Below, in pieces: positions 50,101-58,710 of a stretch of 64,000 nucleotides of DNA. The notes beneath the pieces are model-generated. The model saw only the letters and a list, made by a program, of their open reading frames with translations. It did not search any database and was not told where the DNA came from. Source of the DNA: Gonatopus flavifemur (Eukaryota; Arthropoda; Insecta; Hymenoptera; Dryinidae); the NCBI GenBank assembly GCA_018340375.1, contig JAFFJZ010000010.1:13640001-13704000 (forward strand). Reading direction: 5' to 3'. Position 1 is the stretch's first letter, and each line of letters begins with the position of its first letter. The translations under genes and the position numbers were made by a program.

Positions 50101-51275
50101 TCATGAATTTCGGTATGCCATATTGAAATCACCATCTTGAATTTTGAACGTCTGATGCTGGATTCATTGTCAGTGACCTCAAAAACCCCAGTATACCGAT
50201 TTTCATCCATCTCCGAGAGTTTTATCGAATTTTCGTCCACCATCTTGGGTCCGCCATCTTGAATTCTGGAAATCCAATGCTGAATTCGTAATCAGCGACC
50301 TCAAAAACCTCGGTGGCTCCATTTCAATCCATCTCCGAGGCTTTTTTTGACTTCTCATCCACCATCTTAGGTCCGCCATCTTGAATTTCGAAAATCTGAT
50401 AATGGATTCGTAATCAGGAACCCAAAAAACCTAACCATACCGATTTTCATCCATTTTCGAGGCTTCTTCTGACTTTTCGTCCACCATCTTGGATCCGTCA
50501 TTTTGAATTTGGAAAATCTGATGTTTGATTCGTAGTCAGCGACCTCAAAAACCTCCGGGTACTTCTCTTGAAGAATACTGAACGAATAAGATTATATGTT
50601 CTGTCAATTTTCTCTAGATTCTCAGAATTGCGAGTTATTTTGGTGAATATATGGTAAATTGAGAGAGGTTAGGTCTCCTTCAAGTCTGGGAAAAAATTCT
50701 ATCGTAAAGTTGAGATATTTTGTGCACGCTTGGTTGATGTTTTGAATAATTTTGAGTGCATTTTCAACCCGTGAAAAAATCACAAAGTCAAATATCCTCC
50801 AAGTTTTTGTCGACTTTTTATTTTAAATCGGCCATATCGGTATTCCAGCGCCATCTGAAGGTAATTTTGACCGCAGCAACCGAAAGAGCAGCCTCGAAAA
50901 TAGTAGGTAAGGTATTTTTGCCATAAGTTTTTAATGATTTATATATCATTTGCAACGTTTAAAATTACAGTTGAAATCCTGCATTTCCCGGACTTAATGG
51001 GTTAGAACATGTTCTTAGCATTTTTGACCTCTTTTGTTGCTGCGGAATATACCACTTGAAACGTAAAACTTGCTAATTTGGGATTGAATTGACACGATCA
51101 CGTTTTTTTAATTTTCTGTTCACAGCTGAGGTACCAAAAATGTTTGGATGCACATCCGCAAGGTCTCAGAAACGCAAGTAGCCTGAATACCCCTAACGGG
51201 AAGGGTTTAGGTGCGACAATTAAGTCTCTAGTAGGTTCTTTAACTGGTCGCCGAAATAAACAAGGTGAATCCTGA
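29042..51275 (+). CDS. Fe65: Fe65 / APBB-family adaptor protein (WW-PTB1-PTB2), ten exons, 5' end not included
   Basis: The spliced model is 29042-29191, 33025-33254, 39572-39690, 39793-39905, 39978-40176, 40257-40384, 43148-43398, 45044-45246, 45683-45859 and 51126-51275. All introns are GT-AG, all phases are compatible, and the model gives 572 residues plus stop. Visible parts in order: a Ser/Thr-rich and acidic N-terminal region, a WW domain (GWQKHEDEHGPYYWH...), PTB1 (starting near RFAVRSLGWTEI and including VRVWGVGRDHGR and DFAYVARDRSTRKHMCHVF), PTB2 (VLRAQYLGSMQV... ECRVRYLSFLGIGRNV... AACKLRYQKCLDAHPQG) and a basic tail. The order and motifs are diagnostic of Fe65 (APBB1/2). The family links the APP intracellular tail (PTB2) with LRP and Tip60/KAT5 (PTB1) and shuttles between membrane and nucleus. 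The first listed exon has no ATG and starts with the last base of a split codon, so at least one upstream exon exists. Family assignment is very secure; the closest vertebrate paralogue is not resolved. Confidence 0.95.
30141..30355. mobile_element. MITE with CACGGAGAGAAA ends
   Basis: The left end TA|CACGGAGAGAAATGG and the right end (reverse complement) TA|CATGGAGAGAAAAGT are terminal repeats. Inner inverted pairs GGTTTGTTACTATAGCGCC and AACAAACTGATCTGTTACAA extend the arms. It lies within the intron 29192-33024. Confidence 0.65.
31255..32340. repeat. GAACTGTATT minisatellite in inverted orientation
   Basis: From 31255 to 31603 the words GAACTGTATT, TATTCTCAAA and ATCTGTATTC recur many times. 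From about 31725 to 31900, and again 32225-32340, the same words recur in reverse complement (AATACAGTTCTT, ATACAGATATTTGAGAATA). The 122-codon frame at 31235-31603 is a translation of the repeat (NCIFKYLYS-RTV...) and not a gene. Confidence 0.65.
31912..32028. mobile_element. Short palindromic insertion inside the minisatellite region
   Basis: ACAGTGCACTCTCGCAAATG on the left pairs with CATTTGCGAGAATGTGCTGT on the right. The arms extend inward (TCTTTCTT against AAGAAAGA). No ORF was seen. Confidence 0.5.
33025..33254 (+). CDS. Fe65: Fe65 exon: acidic linker and first half of the WW domain
   Basis: The acceptor TTGTGTTGTAG ends at 33024 and the donor GAAG|GTATTT starts at 33255. The exon encodes a hydrophilic linker (NYCEKADNETTEMGGLPHVE... 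KRRQPKEQKD...) and an acidic run (DGTDSEDKDENLPPGWQKHE) that ends at the first conserved Trp region of the WW domain. One base (G) is carried to the next exon, splitting an Asp codon. It contains the first in-frame Met of the ten-exon model (MGGL), which could serve a shorter isoform. Confidence 0.93.
34300..34565. repeat. CAGCAAA-family repeat, copy 3
   Basis: Carries TGCTGTTGTAGTGAATAG and TTTGCTGCTCCAGCAAAAGG in the order seen at 1539-1868. It lies in the intron 33255-39571. Confidence 0.5.
35245..36453. mobile_element. piggyBac-like non-autonomous element, 1.2 kb, TTAA-flanked
   Basis: TTAA at 35241-35244 is followed by TCCTCAAACGGTAACCATGG. On the right CCATGGTTACC lies subterminally and CCGTTTGAGGG is followed by TTAA (36454-36457). 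Terminal repeats differ at the first base only. The interior (35790-36350) has many GGGCCCAA / TTGGGCCC words. No transposase frame was seen. The ends resemble those of 62943-63147. Confidence 0.7.
36782..38340 (-). pseudogene. Degenerate non-LTR retrotransposon (LINE) fragment
   Basis: On the minus strand, 37060-36782 reads FWLAKNVRKGYPLSRDLFN, a stop, then LIRGLEEKMKERWWREVRVG and NSRIRTLACTNDIVVLAKNEEQM. This corresponds to the reverse transcriptase block with the usual GxPLSP-LFN motif and a YADD box altered to CTND. Upstream on the same strand (to about 38340) is a Lys/Glu-rich charged region, as in the first ORF or N-terminal part of such elements. The fragment has stops, an altered catalytic motif and missing segments. 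It is certainly inactive. Confidence 0.75.
38523..38900. mobile_element. MITE with TA|CACTGAAAAAAAAG ends
   Basis: TA (38521-38522) then CACTGAAAAAAAAGTTC. The right end is CTTTTTTCTCAGCG then TA (38901-38902). Inner words TTGACTC / GAGTCAA occur in both orientations. It lies about 670 bases upstream of the WW exon. Confidence 0.7.
39572..39690 (+). CDS. Fe65: Fe65 exon: second half of the WW domain
   Basis: With the acceptor ...TTTTAATGCAG at 39571 the join reads GWQKHE-DEHGPYYWHVKSG, which has the exact spacing of an Fe65 WW domain. Two in-frame acceptors lie upstream, after AG at 39541 and 39547. They would add ten or eight residues, including DKYYFNA, inside the WW loop, and are less likely as the main form. 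The donor is GATAGC|GTAAGT, phase 0. The position of the second WW tryptophan is Arg here (NIQRKPP). The exon continues into a linker, EAPVQTKSENHRSLLKDNDS. Confidence 0.92.
39793..39905 (+). CDS. Fe65: Fe65 exon: WW-PTB1 linker
   Basis: The acceptor is ATTTGCAG and the donor TTGAA|GTAATA. The exon encodes INNFHTLGGMVNTVTRSNTS and a charged helical stretch, DQELENKRKEELAL, that leads into KRRSYPARADSEGRDK of the next exon. It lies between the WW domain and PTB1. The flanking introns are short (102 and 72 bases). Two bases (AA) complete a Lys codon with the A of the next exon. Confidence 0.93.
39978..40176 (+). CDS. Fe65: Fe65 exon: start of PTB1
   Basis: Bounded by ATTGCAG and GAT|GTGAGT. 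Translation includes RRSYPARADSEGRDKPIRF, then AVRSLGWTEIAEEDLTPERS and SSKAVNKCIVDLSLGRNDLLDVVGRWGD. This is the first strand, first helix and following strand of Fe65 PTB1. The phrase 'FAVRSLGWTEI-EEDLTPERSS-AVN-CI-DLS' is a family signature. It ends in phase 0. Confidence 0.97.
40257..40384 (+). CDS. Fe65: Fe65 exon: middle of PTB1
   Basis: The acceptor GATGCAG ends at 40256 and the donor CG|GTAAGT starts at 40385. It encodes GKDLFMDLDEGALKLIDPEN, then LTVLNTQPIHTVRVWGVGRD and HG plus two bases of an Arg codon. The end of this exon is exactly where vertebrate Fe65 genes place a 6-nt neuronal mini-exon; see 41328-41333. Confidence 0.97.
41328..41333 (+). CDS. Fe65: Candidate 6-nt microexon in PTB1 (adds Glu-Arg)
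   Basis: The intron contains CAACAG|TGAGAG|GTAATT, preceded by a pyrimidine-rich stretch (CTCAATTCTTCTCTTTGG). Inserted between the flanking exons, CG+T, GAG, AG+G reads Arg-Glu-Arg. GRDHG-R-DFAYVARD thus becomes GRDHG-R-E-R-DFAYVARD and the frame is kept. Vertebrate Fe65 (APBB1) has a 6-nt neuron-specific exon that inserts the same two residues at this site, from knowledge of the family. The sequence shows only the splice-site pattern and coding match; use is inferred. Confidence 0.6.
41664..41906. mobile_element. MITE, 243 bp, in the microexon intron
   Basis: TA|CACTGGAAAACATATTTATT on the left; the right end in reverse complement is TA|CACTGAAAAAAATTTCTT. A longer inner arm, ATTTGTCCTCTCTCCATGAA, pairs with TTCATGAAGAGAGGACAAAT. 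Confidence 0.75.
42333..42459. mobile_element. Short palindromic MITE (CCCTGCTGAAAATGCC ends)
   Basis: CTTGCTGAAAATGCC and the following AAATTCGGATGAAAA on the left pair with TTTTCATCCGGATTTG and GGCATTTTCAGCAGGG on the right. TA follows the right end. Confidence 0.65.
43148..43398 (+). CDS. Fe65: Fe65 exon: end of PTB1 and PTB1-PTB2 linker
   Basis: The acceptor is TTGTTTAG and the donor GTCA|GTAAGT. The first base completes the Arg codon, then DFAYVARDRSTRKHMCHVFR and CDIPARTIANTLRDICKKIM form the last strands and C-terminal helix of PTB1. The linker that follows (ERSLHQNLAKPVDINGRTS... TEHRRFHRNGQGLVS) is basic and His/Arg-rich. One base (A) is carried to the next exon. Confidence 0.97.
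43517..43753. mobile_element. MITE with long inverted arms
   Basis: CCCATCAACATTTCAAACAT and AGAAAGTTCTCTAATGCGTC on the left match the reverse complement of the right side (AACGCATTAGAGAATTTTCT and GAATGTTGAGGGG). It lies in the intron 43399-45043. Confidence 0.65.
45044..45246 (+). CDS. Fe65: Fe65 exon: start of PTB2
   Basis: The acceptor is TTATTTTCAG and the donor AAT|GTAAGC. It encodes TQSFPTPMEEPKKVLRAQYL, then GSMQVSQATGMEMLNDAIDH and IVSNTPINQWRNVNVAVAPSMISILTPN. This is the first strand and long helix of PTB2, the domain that in the family binds the NPTY motif of the APP tail. The RAQYLGSMQV...G-E-LN-AI core is typical of PTB2 in APBB proteins. It ends in phase 0. Confidence 0.97.
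45683..45859 (+). CDS. Fe65: Fe65 exon: core of PTB2
   Basis: The acceptor is TTATTTTACAG and the donor AAG|GTATAT, both at phase 0. It encodes EEKLITECRVRYLSFLGIGR, NVKQCAFIMHTAQDLFIAHV and FNCEPSSGALCKTIEAACK. ECRVRYLSFLGIGRNV and the F-CEP-S motif are strongly characteristic of Fe65 PTB2. The last residues begin the C-terminal helix that is completed across the next intron (5,266 bases, full of transposons). Confidence 0.97.
46328..46499. mobile_element. Palindromic MITE, TGACAGTAAACA ends
   Basis: TGACAGTAAACATGAATTCA on the left and GAATTCCTGTTTACTGTCA on the right. GAATTCAA words fill the interior. Confidence 0.7.
47097..48261 (-). pseudogene. mariner-family transposon with broken transposase
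   Basis: TA-flanked inverted ends TTGGATGCACAACTAAGTTT (47097) and, reversed, TTAGGTGTGCAACTAAGTTC (ending 48261) enclose 1,165 bases. The minus strand encodes the N-terminal helix-turn-helix region (AAEAHRELQKVHRDSASSAK... LDEDPCQTQKQLASAIGVTH), a WGLPGHASTS stretch, ETITGERYRTHLIRLSRALR, and a D-containing VIQLHDN motif. The region of the first catalytic Asp appears deleted. The SPD-SPSDYYLFR part with the last Asp is in another frame. Several frameshifts make it inactive. It lies in the last Fe65 intron. Confidence 0.92.
48624..51004. mobile_element. Foldback element, 2.4 kb, with 122 bp tandem units in its arms
   Basis: The left arm (about 48624-49770) and right arm (about 50097-51004) are long reverse complements that start AACC-ATTAAGTCCGGGAAAT. 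Inside the left arm a unit containing ATCGG (49184, 49306, 49428, 49550, 49672) repeats with an exact 122 base period. The right arm has three such units (marker at 50200, 50322, 50444). Each unit holds AAGATGGCGGAC and GAGGTC-CTGA-TACGAATC words. The loop has no ORF. It ends 121 bases before the last Fe65 coding exon. Confidence 0.88.
51126..51275 (+). CDS. Fe65: Fe65 last coding exon: end of PTB2 and basic C-terminal tail
   Basis: The acceptor is TTCTGTTCACAG. LRYQKCLDAHPQGLRN finishes the PTB2 C-terminal helix. The tail ASSLNTPNGKGLGATIKSLV and GSLTGRRNKQGES ends at a TGA (51273-51275). A donor-like AAG|GTGAAT at 51264-51265 lies nine codon-bases before the stop and could give another C-terminus. 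No candidate downstream exon was recognised. Confidence 0.94.
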   Translation: MRYQKCLDAHPQGLRNASSLNTPNGKGLGATIKSLVGSLTGRRNKQGES

Positions 51276-54200
51276 GACGAGGCTCTCTCGCTGCAGGTAA
51301 TCGCTTTATTCTTATCACTTTTCAATCCTCCTGACCTACCATTTCTCACGATAATTTCCCATTCACAGGAACTCTGGCCATTGCCTGCTGAGCGAGAGGT
51401 GATTAGACACAAACATCTCCAGTCGCCCTTAACCTTGAAGTACTTTGGAGGCTCACCCCCAAGCGCGTCGCTCAGATCGCTCCTTTCGCCCTCCCTCGAT
51501 ACTAGACGCTTACAACTAGCTCGATGGGAGAGCAATCCTTAAAGAAGAGAGGATAAAATCAACCCAATAGTTAACAATATATCAACAACAAAAGAGAATA
51601 AATCGTGAATTCTACGAAGTGCTATATCATATCCACAGCTATAGTGGACTACGCTTACATGTGTCGATATAATGTTCTTGTTTTTAAAATAAAAACCATG
51701 TCCGATGAAATATCAATACTAAAAGGATTCTGAGATGGATTATGAACAAAAAGAGGAAAAAATTGAAAGAGATTGGAAAATATTCCTCAAGTTGCTTGAT
51801 CGAAAGCGATTAACTTTGTCCGTAAATAGATGCACGAATCAAGAAAGCGGTATAGTTTGTATATATGAGGTGGATTTATCACGCTAAATTAAATGAAAGT
51901 CGCTCGGATCAGAGAAAAATGGATAAAACAGCATAAATGCGTTAGAGGGATACCTGTGTTGTATTTTTATAAAACAGCACCGGTGATTTATGTCTCAACG
52001 TCTCTCTTTCTCTCATATTCACACTCACACATTAAAACACATACATACACGCATACATACACGATCAACATTTACAGATTAATGGTAATAATATAATTGA
52101 TTATAATAATAACAGTAACGTTACGGGGATGCGTTTGAAAATTTCTTCCAAGGTAGTTTTTACTCTTCGTATGGATCAATTATTCGCTTGAGTGTAGTAT
52201 CGATATCTTATCACAAATCCATTACAAACAAGAACTATCATATGCATAGTTTTGATCCCCATCATCATCGATCACGAATATGGGCAAAACTTGTATACTC
52301 GGTAAAGAAGAATTTCTGAACACATCCCAAACAACCAAAGCGGAGTCAGGAAGGCTTGATCAGAAATTGTACGAAAACCACATGAGGTGATCAATATCTT
52401 CATGTAGTTGATGTACCACTACTTGTTACTGTATGCGTCTTTTTGTGAATGTACAGATTAGGAAAGCACACCAAGGTAAATCGCTATTTAGATATCTCTG
52501 AATTGTTTGGAATGAGATTATCTTATCTCACGGCAATTGAGGTTGATTGAATTGAGATCGAATCGGAGTGAATTATAATAGAGAAAATTGAATGTCGATT
52601 CTCGTTGGATGGTGATAGGGAGCTTTGAATGATTTTTTTAGAATACTTTTATTTGATAATATTGATAATTGTTCCTTTCATGCTAAGTAGTACCTGAATA
52701 TTTGGAATGTTCGTGAAAATCATTGAGATTTGAATTTGTATGAAAACATCACAATTCTGAGAATATTATTAGGTGTGAGTAACTAATGCAAGTGTGTTTG
52801 AAATAATAATAAATAAGCGAACTTTCCCTTCGGTAAATTTTAATCAGCAATTTGCAGCCTTGTGGATAGTTGGACTTCTTACGGGTGTGTTACAAAAAAC
52901 AATCGGTTCAGCATCACGACATGGTTCACCAATGTAATTTCTTACGAATTTTCTTTTCTTGAAAATAAATGCTATGTGTAATCATTATTATCAAATTATT
53001 CTTTCCATTCCATTTATTACTAGTCTTGATGAGTTGACAAAGAAATAGAGCTCTCATTCATACGTGTATTTTATCAAGTTTTTGAATGTTGAGGGAGGGT
53101 GAATACCTCTCCAACTCCCTTCACTCAGCTCTCTGTTACCATCTACGATATAGTCCTACAAAACATTTTGATTGATTTGTTTTTTTATTTTTAAATCATC
53201 GAAGACCAAAATTCCCATACTCCAAGGAATTTGGAAATAAGCTTTACAATAATGTTCGCTTACAGATCATAGATTGTCATTCTCATCAATTGACAACAAA
53301 TTCTAGCAAGCGGTGAAAGAAAGTTCATTTTTCGAGCATTAAATTCGCCAGTTCTATTCTATCATCCTAATTTTGATCAAATTTTAACAGTAATTTCATG
53401 TGGCAGTGGAATTCTTCAATGCTTTTCATTGAAACTGTTGATAAAACCCTTTCATCACATGTGATGAGAGTTGAAAGCAAAAGTGTTTTCAAAAATCAAT
53501 TTATTCGAATATATTCACGGTAAACAGATAAATTCGACCCCAGAATTTGTAATGATGATTGAAATAAATCCGTCACTGCTGAATCAGACAATGTGTGATC
53601 TGCTGATAGGAATTTAAAAACATTATTCTAGATCATACGTCAGGTACATTAGTATAGAGCACAATAACATGCACGTGGCGCACGCGCATGAATGAACATC
53701 ATATAAACACATAGGACACATACGCAAATGATAGGTATTAGGAAATTTATTTTTTACGTCAAAGATTACAGAAGAGCTTGCATGTACTGATAACAAAATT
53801 TATTGCTGCGACGTTCTTCCAATCCACGGAGGAAGTGTAATGAATTCTTTATACTCAAATAGCAGGAAACAAATAATCATTCTCTCTGTCCACGAATGAT
53901 ATTATGAGGATCAATGTGTCAATAGAGCACAGCACTTGAAAAAAAGTACTAACGAGTTCTCAGAATTTTTCTGAACTTTTTTTCGAACTCTTGTGCTATG
54001 TGAGTGTGAAACGAATATTTACATCACGTTCATTATCGCATCGAGAATGAAGAATTTAGATCTGATTTCAATAGTCGTTTAACAAAATTCTACAAATCTT
54101 GCCATTACATTGGTGATTCATTGTTTAGTTCATCAGGCATCGTTACATCGAGAAAAAAATTGTGCGAGGAAGTAAAAATGAAAGACAACTGAACAGTATG

Positions 54201-55480
54201 GGTTTTAGTGTGAAGTTGGTATGATAAAATATCAAAATTCAACCTTGAGAAAATTTTCTTATGTGAGGAGAATAATTTTAAAACCAGACATCAGTAGACT
54301 TCCACATTGTACAGCAGCAAAAACGAGTGCTAAGAGATGGATAAATACGAATCTGCCATGTGAAATCAAATAATTCATGAAATATTGCAAATTACATTTC
54401 GAATTTGTTTCCAGAACAAGTTAATTGATAGAATATTATATCCACAGAAGCACCCATCGTGCAATGAGGTTGTAAATCGGCTCATTCTTAGAGTGCTTTT
54501 ATCAAAAATTGTTGCGATAAATATCCTCAGTTGAGATTCCGAGTTTGTCGGGCATTAATCGGTGACTCTTATCAAAATATGAGTAGGTTCAATGAAAACA
54601 TGTTCTTGTGGACTGTCATACAATATTCAACAATTTTTTGTAGTCTTGTGCACTGATCGCGCTCACTTTTTTGAATTCTTTGTCTTAGCCACAAGTTTTT
54701 TCCAAAAGCGAAAAGAAAACAAACAATCTGCCTTATAAAAGCAAATTTCATAAACGTGGACGCAGATGCAAACAAATGTCCTGTACGGAAATTTGGCTCT
54801 GTTCGCAACCGCTTATGGAGGCATCCGAAGTAGCTGACCAAGTGATCAGGGTCCTCTATTGTCTCTGGAATATGATTGCTTATTGAAAGTGTCATTAAGT
54901 ACTCCTAGTAAACAATTGCTCAACGAATATACGATTCCAAGATATCGATTCATAATTTCCATTGTGGAATTTGTTGCCCAATTATATTCAATACATCGAC
55001 GAAAGAGAAGAAAGAGTTGAATTCGTTGGTACAAACGTGTGGACAATAAATTACCATTATCTTTCAAATTCGTCCAAGAGAACTTTTCAAAACGAGAACT
55101 TTGCACTCACTTCTTTCTTACGTATAAATAGAATTACTTTGAATGTACAAAAAACATAAAATCGAAACTCAGGTTTGGGAAATTATGTTCATCTTGGTTT
55201 CGTGATATTCATTGTCAACAAAATAATTTGAATTTGTGTAGAACAGACCAGTCGTTATGTTCACCCGAGGACGTGTTTTTAGAATAATTTCCAAGAAACG
55301 CCTATACTCACGTGCACAAAAAGAGATTTCAACCCAGCAACCCATTCTTTTTGCCTGTCGATGAACAACCAGCCATGTTTGTCACACAATTCATGCTATG
55401 TTCGTGTCACGTGATGACAGCGCGCCTGCGCATAACGTCCGTATTTGAGTATTTTGCACACCACCATTTTTGAATGAACC
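51276..55480 (+). other. Downstream flank: probable 3' UTR and repeat-poor non-coding DNA
   Basis: A canonical AATAAA lies at 51597-51602, about 320 bases after the stop, and more AATAAA-like strings follow. The stretch lacks the inverted-repeat elements that fill the rest of the window. It has a CA/TA-rich microsatellite near 52015-52062 and no convincing ORF. An extended 3' UTR is possible, but its end cannot be seen in the sequence. Confidence 0.4.
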
Positions 55481-55484
55481 AATA

Positions 55485-56268
55485 CTCATGTTGTGAAAAT
55501 ACCCAGCTGGGTTCCAGATAGGTTCCACCATGCTGGGTAAGACCAGCAGGAATTTGGTTACATAGTCGAACCAGGTCAAGTAGAACCATGCTGCGTAGGA
55601 TCAACCTACATGGACTCAGGTTGGGCCTTCCCTTAGCTGGTACTACCTAGAGGTCAGTACTACTCTGCATGTTTCTACTCAGTTCTAGTATCAACCTGTG
55701 ACAGACCATGCATCTTGAAAATTCCAGTAGAACAGAACTTCTGTACGATTCATCCAGGGTTTTGACATTTTTTTCAAATTGCGTCACAGTTTTGTCCCAC
55801 TGATATTTCGAGATTTTACTTGAGTTTATGATTGATTCAAGAGATCTCGTTTCTTTAAATTTTGCAATCAAGCAGATTCCACGATTCGAACATCAGTTTG
55901 TCAGGCTGTTTGCATTTCTAATACACTTATATTTGTTGATATTTCTTTTATAACATTGTTCAATTAATCTTGGTATAAAAAAAAACGTGCATCATGTTGA
56001 TTTTTCAAAATCATTCTGATATTGGTGCACTTGAAATGAGTCAAGTTTGAGTAGGTACAATTGGAATCAGGCCAGTCTAGTTGGAACCGAGTTGATCCTA
56101 TATTGGGTGTTAAATCAGCCGACATGACCTGTAACTAACACCAGTTGCAACCAAGTTGGTCACATTTTGGTTGTTAGGCCACCATCATGGTCTCCAACTG
56201 GAACCAAGTTCGTCCAGCTGAGACCGAATTGGTTCCTTGTTGGACCATGCTGGGTTTTTTCAACAGGG
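55485..56268. mobile_element. TA-flanked element with CCCTGTTGAAAA-type ends
   Basis: The left end CATGTTGTGAAAATACCCAG and the right end (reverse complement) CCCTGTTGAAAAAACCCAGC are imperfect inverted repeats, with TA outside both. The interior has many GGTTCCA / TGGAACC words. The ends resemble those of 42333-42459. Confidence 0.5.
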
Positions 56269-56569
56269 TATAATCATACGTGAGGGTTTGATCTCTGCAA
56301 TCGATGTCTGTTATCACCCACCCACTACAGAGGTTAAAAAATCAATTCTTAATTAATCTGCGTTGAAGATCATATACTTCGGAGATGAATTCTTCATTCT
56401 TCAGGGATTCAAAAACAGATTATAATGTCACAAGACTCCGAGAATCGGAAGGAATCAAATATTTATGAAACCAGTACGCGGAGATAAAAAAAATTTGTGC
56501 GGGACCCAGAATGATGATATTTCTACACATAGAATTTACGTGAAAGATCAAAGAATGTACGAAAGAAAG

Positions 56570-56586
56570 TGGAGAGAGAGAGAGAG
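56570..56586. repeat. (GA)n microsatellite
   Basis: A simple GAGAGAGAGAGAGAG run in intergenic DNA. Confidence 0.8.
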
Positions 56587-56589
56587 CAT

Positions 56590-57519
56590 GTGATGAGCAT
56601 GAATGAAACTAAATGAATGTGTGGATCTTAATGCTTACTCTAATCAATAAAAGAGCATGTATGAATTTATCGCTCACTTTAAGAAACTATAACAATGATG
56701 AAGAAGATAATAAAGAAATTACTAGGATCAACGGCAAATTTTTTGTACATACATTGAACATTAGAGAATCATCTCGTCTTTGAAATGTTAAATGCTTTCG
56801 AGGCTACCTTATTGGTGGAAATAAATTATTGTCATTTGTTTCTAGTGATATATTGAGAATCTCAGATGCTCTAACAATCATATCATCTGAAATTATATCG
56901 AAGAGGTTATTCCTATTGCGCGATATCTTACGTTATTCGCCATCCGAACTAAACGTCAACATATGAAAGTAGAATTTCATGGATATGTACTCGAATCGAC
57001 AAAAAGAATTGTGGTTTTCGTTTGGTGATCAATCATTCAATTTTATTCCATGTAAGGGAACCTTGGTGAATTGAAATTTTACTACAATTGATAACTTTGA
57101 AGAAGCTTTTATATCACCGGAAATCCAAACGTTTCGATTCTTTGGTACTTCGAATTGTCAAGGTTACAGTGTGTTGATATAATTTCCGATCCTAATGAAT
57201 TGAATAAAAATCCCGACTGAAAATGCCTAGAGAAACTTGGAATAAAACTAGATGGAACGTAGAAATTTGTTCGGTGTTTGTCACAAGACTAAGCCAATGA
57301 TTTGAACAATCATGACAATTCGAGAACACAAAAACATTGCCATTACTTTCGAAATGATATGGAGGTGTTGAATGATAACGTGTGAATTGTTTTTCAGCTT
57401 CACAATTCGAATCCCTTGTCCAGTACGTTGTAAATAAAGCAAAAATGTTGAAAAGCAAAGTTTCCAAATCTGTCCAAGGTCTGATGATTAAAAAGGTCGA
57501 AATCGAATGTCAGCTACCA
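56590..57519. other. Intergenic DNA, nothing recognised
   Basis: AT-rich with short chance ORFs only. Confidence 0.4.
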
Positions 57520-57645
57520 CCCTAACAGCAAAATGCTGCGCAAATGTGCAGCAAATTGTTGAAAACGTACAACAACAGTTTGAAGCAATCTGCAAGGACG
57601 TTTCGTCACCAAATGCAAGAGAAGTTGCACAGCAACTTGAGACGT
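57520..57645 (+). repeat. Dispersed repeat family R3, copy 2 (shortened)
   Basis: Begins CCCTAACAGCAAAATGCTGC and continues as in 60385-60655. It then jumps to the terminal GCACAGCAACTT block, so the middle is missing. Confidence 0.6.
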
Positions 57646-57833
57646 GTATGATATAGAATGATTAATGAACCATAAATGAGAAATTGAATGAATATCTTGT
57701 TTGATTTATTATCTTGAAATTTCAAAGTTTGGGACTCAACAGAAGATTATTAATTATTCACAAAACAATTTTAAAAGCTACTCTAATTCCCAGTAAACGT
57801 TTGTTGTCTTGTGATATCTCTTGGACGGACTCT

Positions 57834-58090
57834 ACACGGAGAAATTGTAAAAACAGACTGCCAATGTCGGTACATTGATCATAAATGTGCAACAAAAAAT
57901 AAATTTTCTAACCTCGATATCAAGTGCGACTCCATCGATAACTGATGAGTGAATAGTGACCAGCGTTGTATTTACATTGGTCATCAATGCGCCCACACTA
58001 AAAGTCAAAGTCAGAAATATATTCTTATTTCCTTGCACATTGATAATCAATATACAGACATTGACAACTTGTTTTAGAATTTCTCCGTGT
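57834..58090. mobile_element. MITE with TA|CACGGAGAAATT ends
   Basis: CTACACGGAGAAATTGTAAA on the left and the reverse complement of AATTTCTCCGTGTAG on the right form the ends, with TA at both edges. The arms continue with GCCAATGTCGGTA against TACAGACATTGACA. Confidence 0.8.
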
Positions 58091-58429
58091 AGATGTTTCA
58101 CATAGCACTTTTAAATAAGTTTTCTTGTCTTGAAAACAAGTTTTAGATACAAGAAATATCGAAGCTATCTTCAAGACAAATTTTCAACAAGAATTATCTA
58201 AAACATCTGAAACTTGTCTGAAAACATTGCAAGACACAAAATGTGCATATGATTGTGATTTTGTATTTGCTCTTCGTAGGACATGAGCTCAATGAAAACC
58301 AACAATGGTTTTCCGTTTGTTAACAAAGTCAAATGTTTAACAGAGTTATTATTATAATCTTTCCATATCTCTAACTCCACACGTTATCGTTCTCCCCCTG
58401 TATGTTTGTTATATTTCCCTGGTGGAAAA

Positions 58430-58710
58430 AGTTTCTCTGCAAATCTCTGAAAATTTCCCTGAATTCCACTGCAAAACTCTGAAAAACACTGAAAAATCCT
58501 GAAAGAATCTCGAAATACTCTGAAGATCTCTGAAAAATTTTGAAAAACGCCCACTTTTCGGGCAAGTTTTTCCACTGGAAATTTCTCTGAATATTTATGA
58601 ATATCTCTGAACAATTCTGAATTTTTCTGAAAATCGCTGAGAAACTATGAACACCTCTGAAATCCTCTGAAAAAATCTGAAAACTTCAGTGATTTTCAGT
58701 AAACTTCTTC
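58430..58710. repeat. CTCTGAAAA-rich stretch
   Basis: Dense CTCTGAAAA, CCTGAAA and TCTGAAT words, about 10-16 bases apart, related to the CTCTGAA stretches at 10118 and 11630. Confidence 0.45.

Noticed and set aside
51098..51535. 145-codon minus-strand ORF, the longest in the window
   Set aside because: It is antisense to the last Fe65 coding exon and 3' flank; the plus strand is clearly the coding one.
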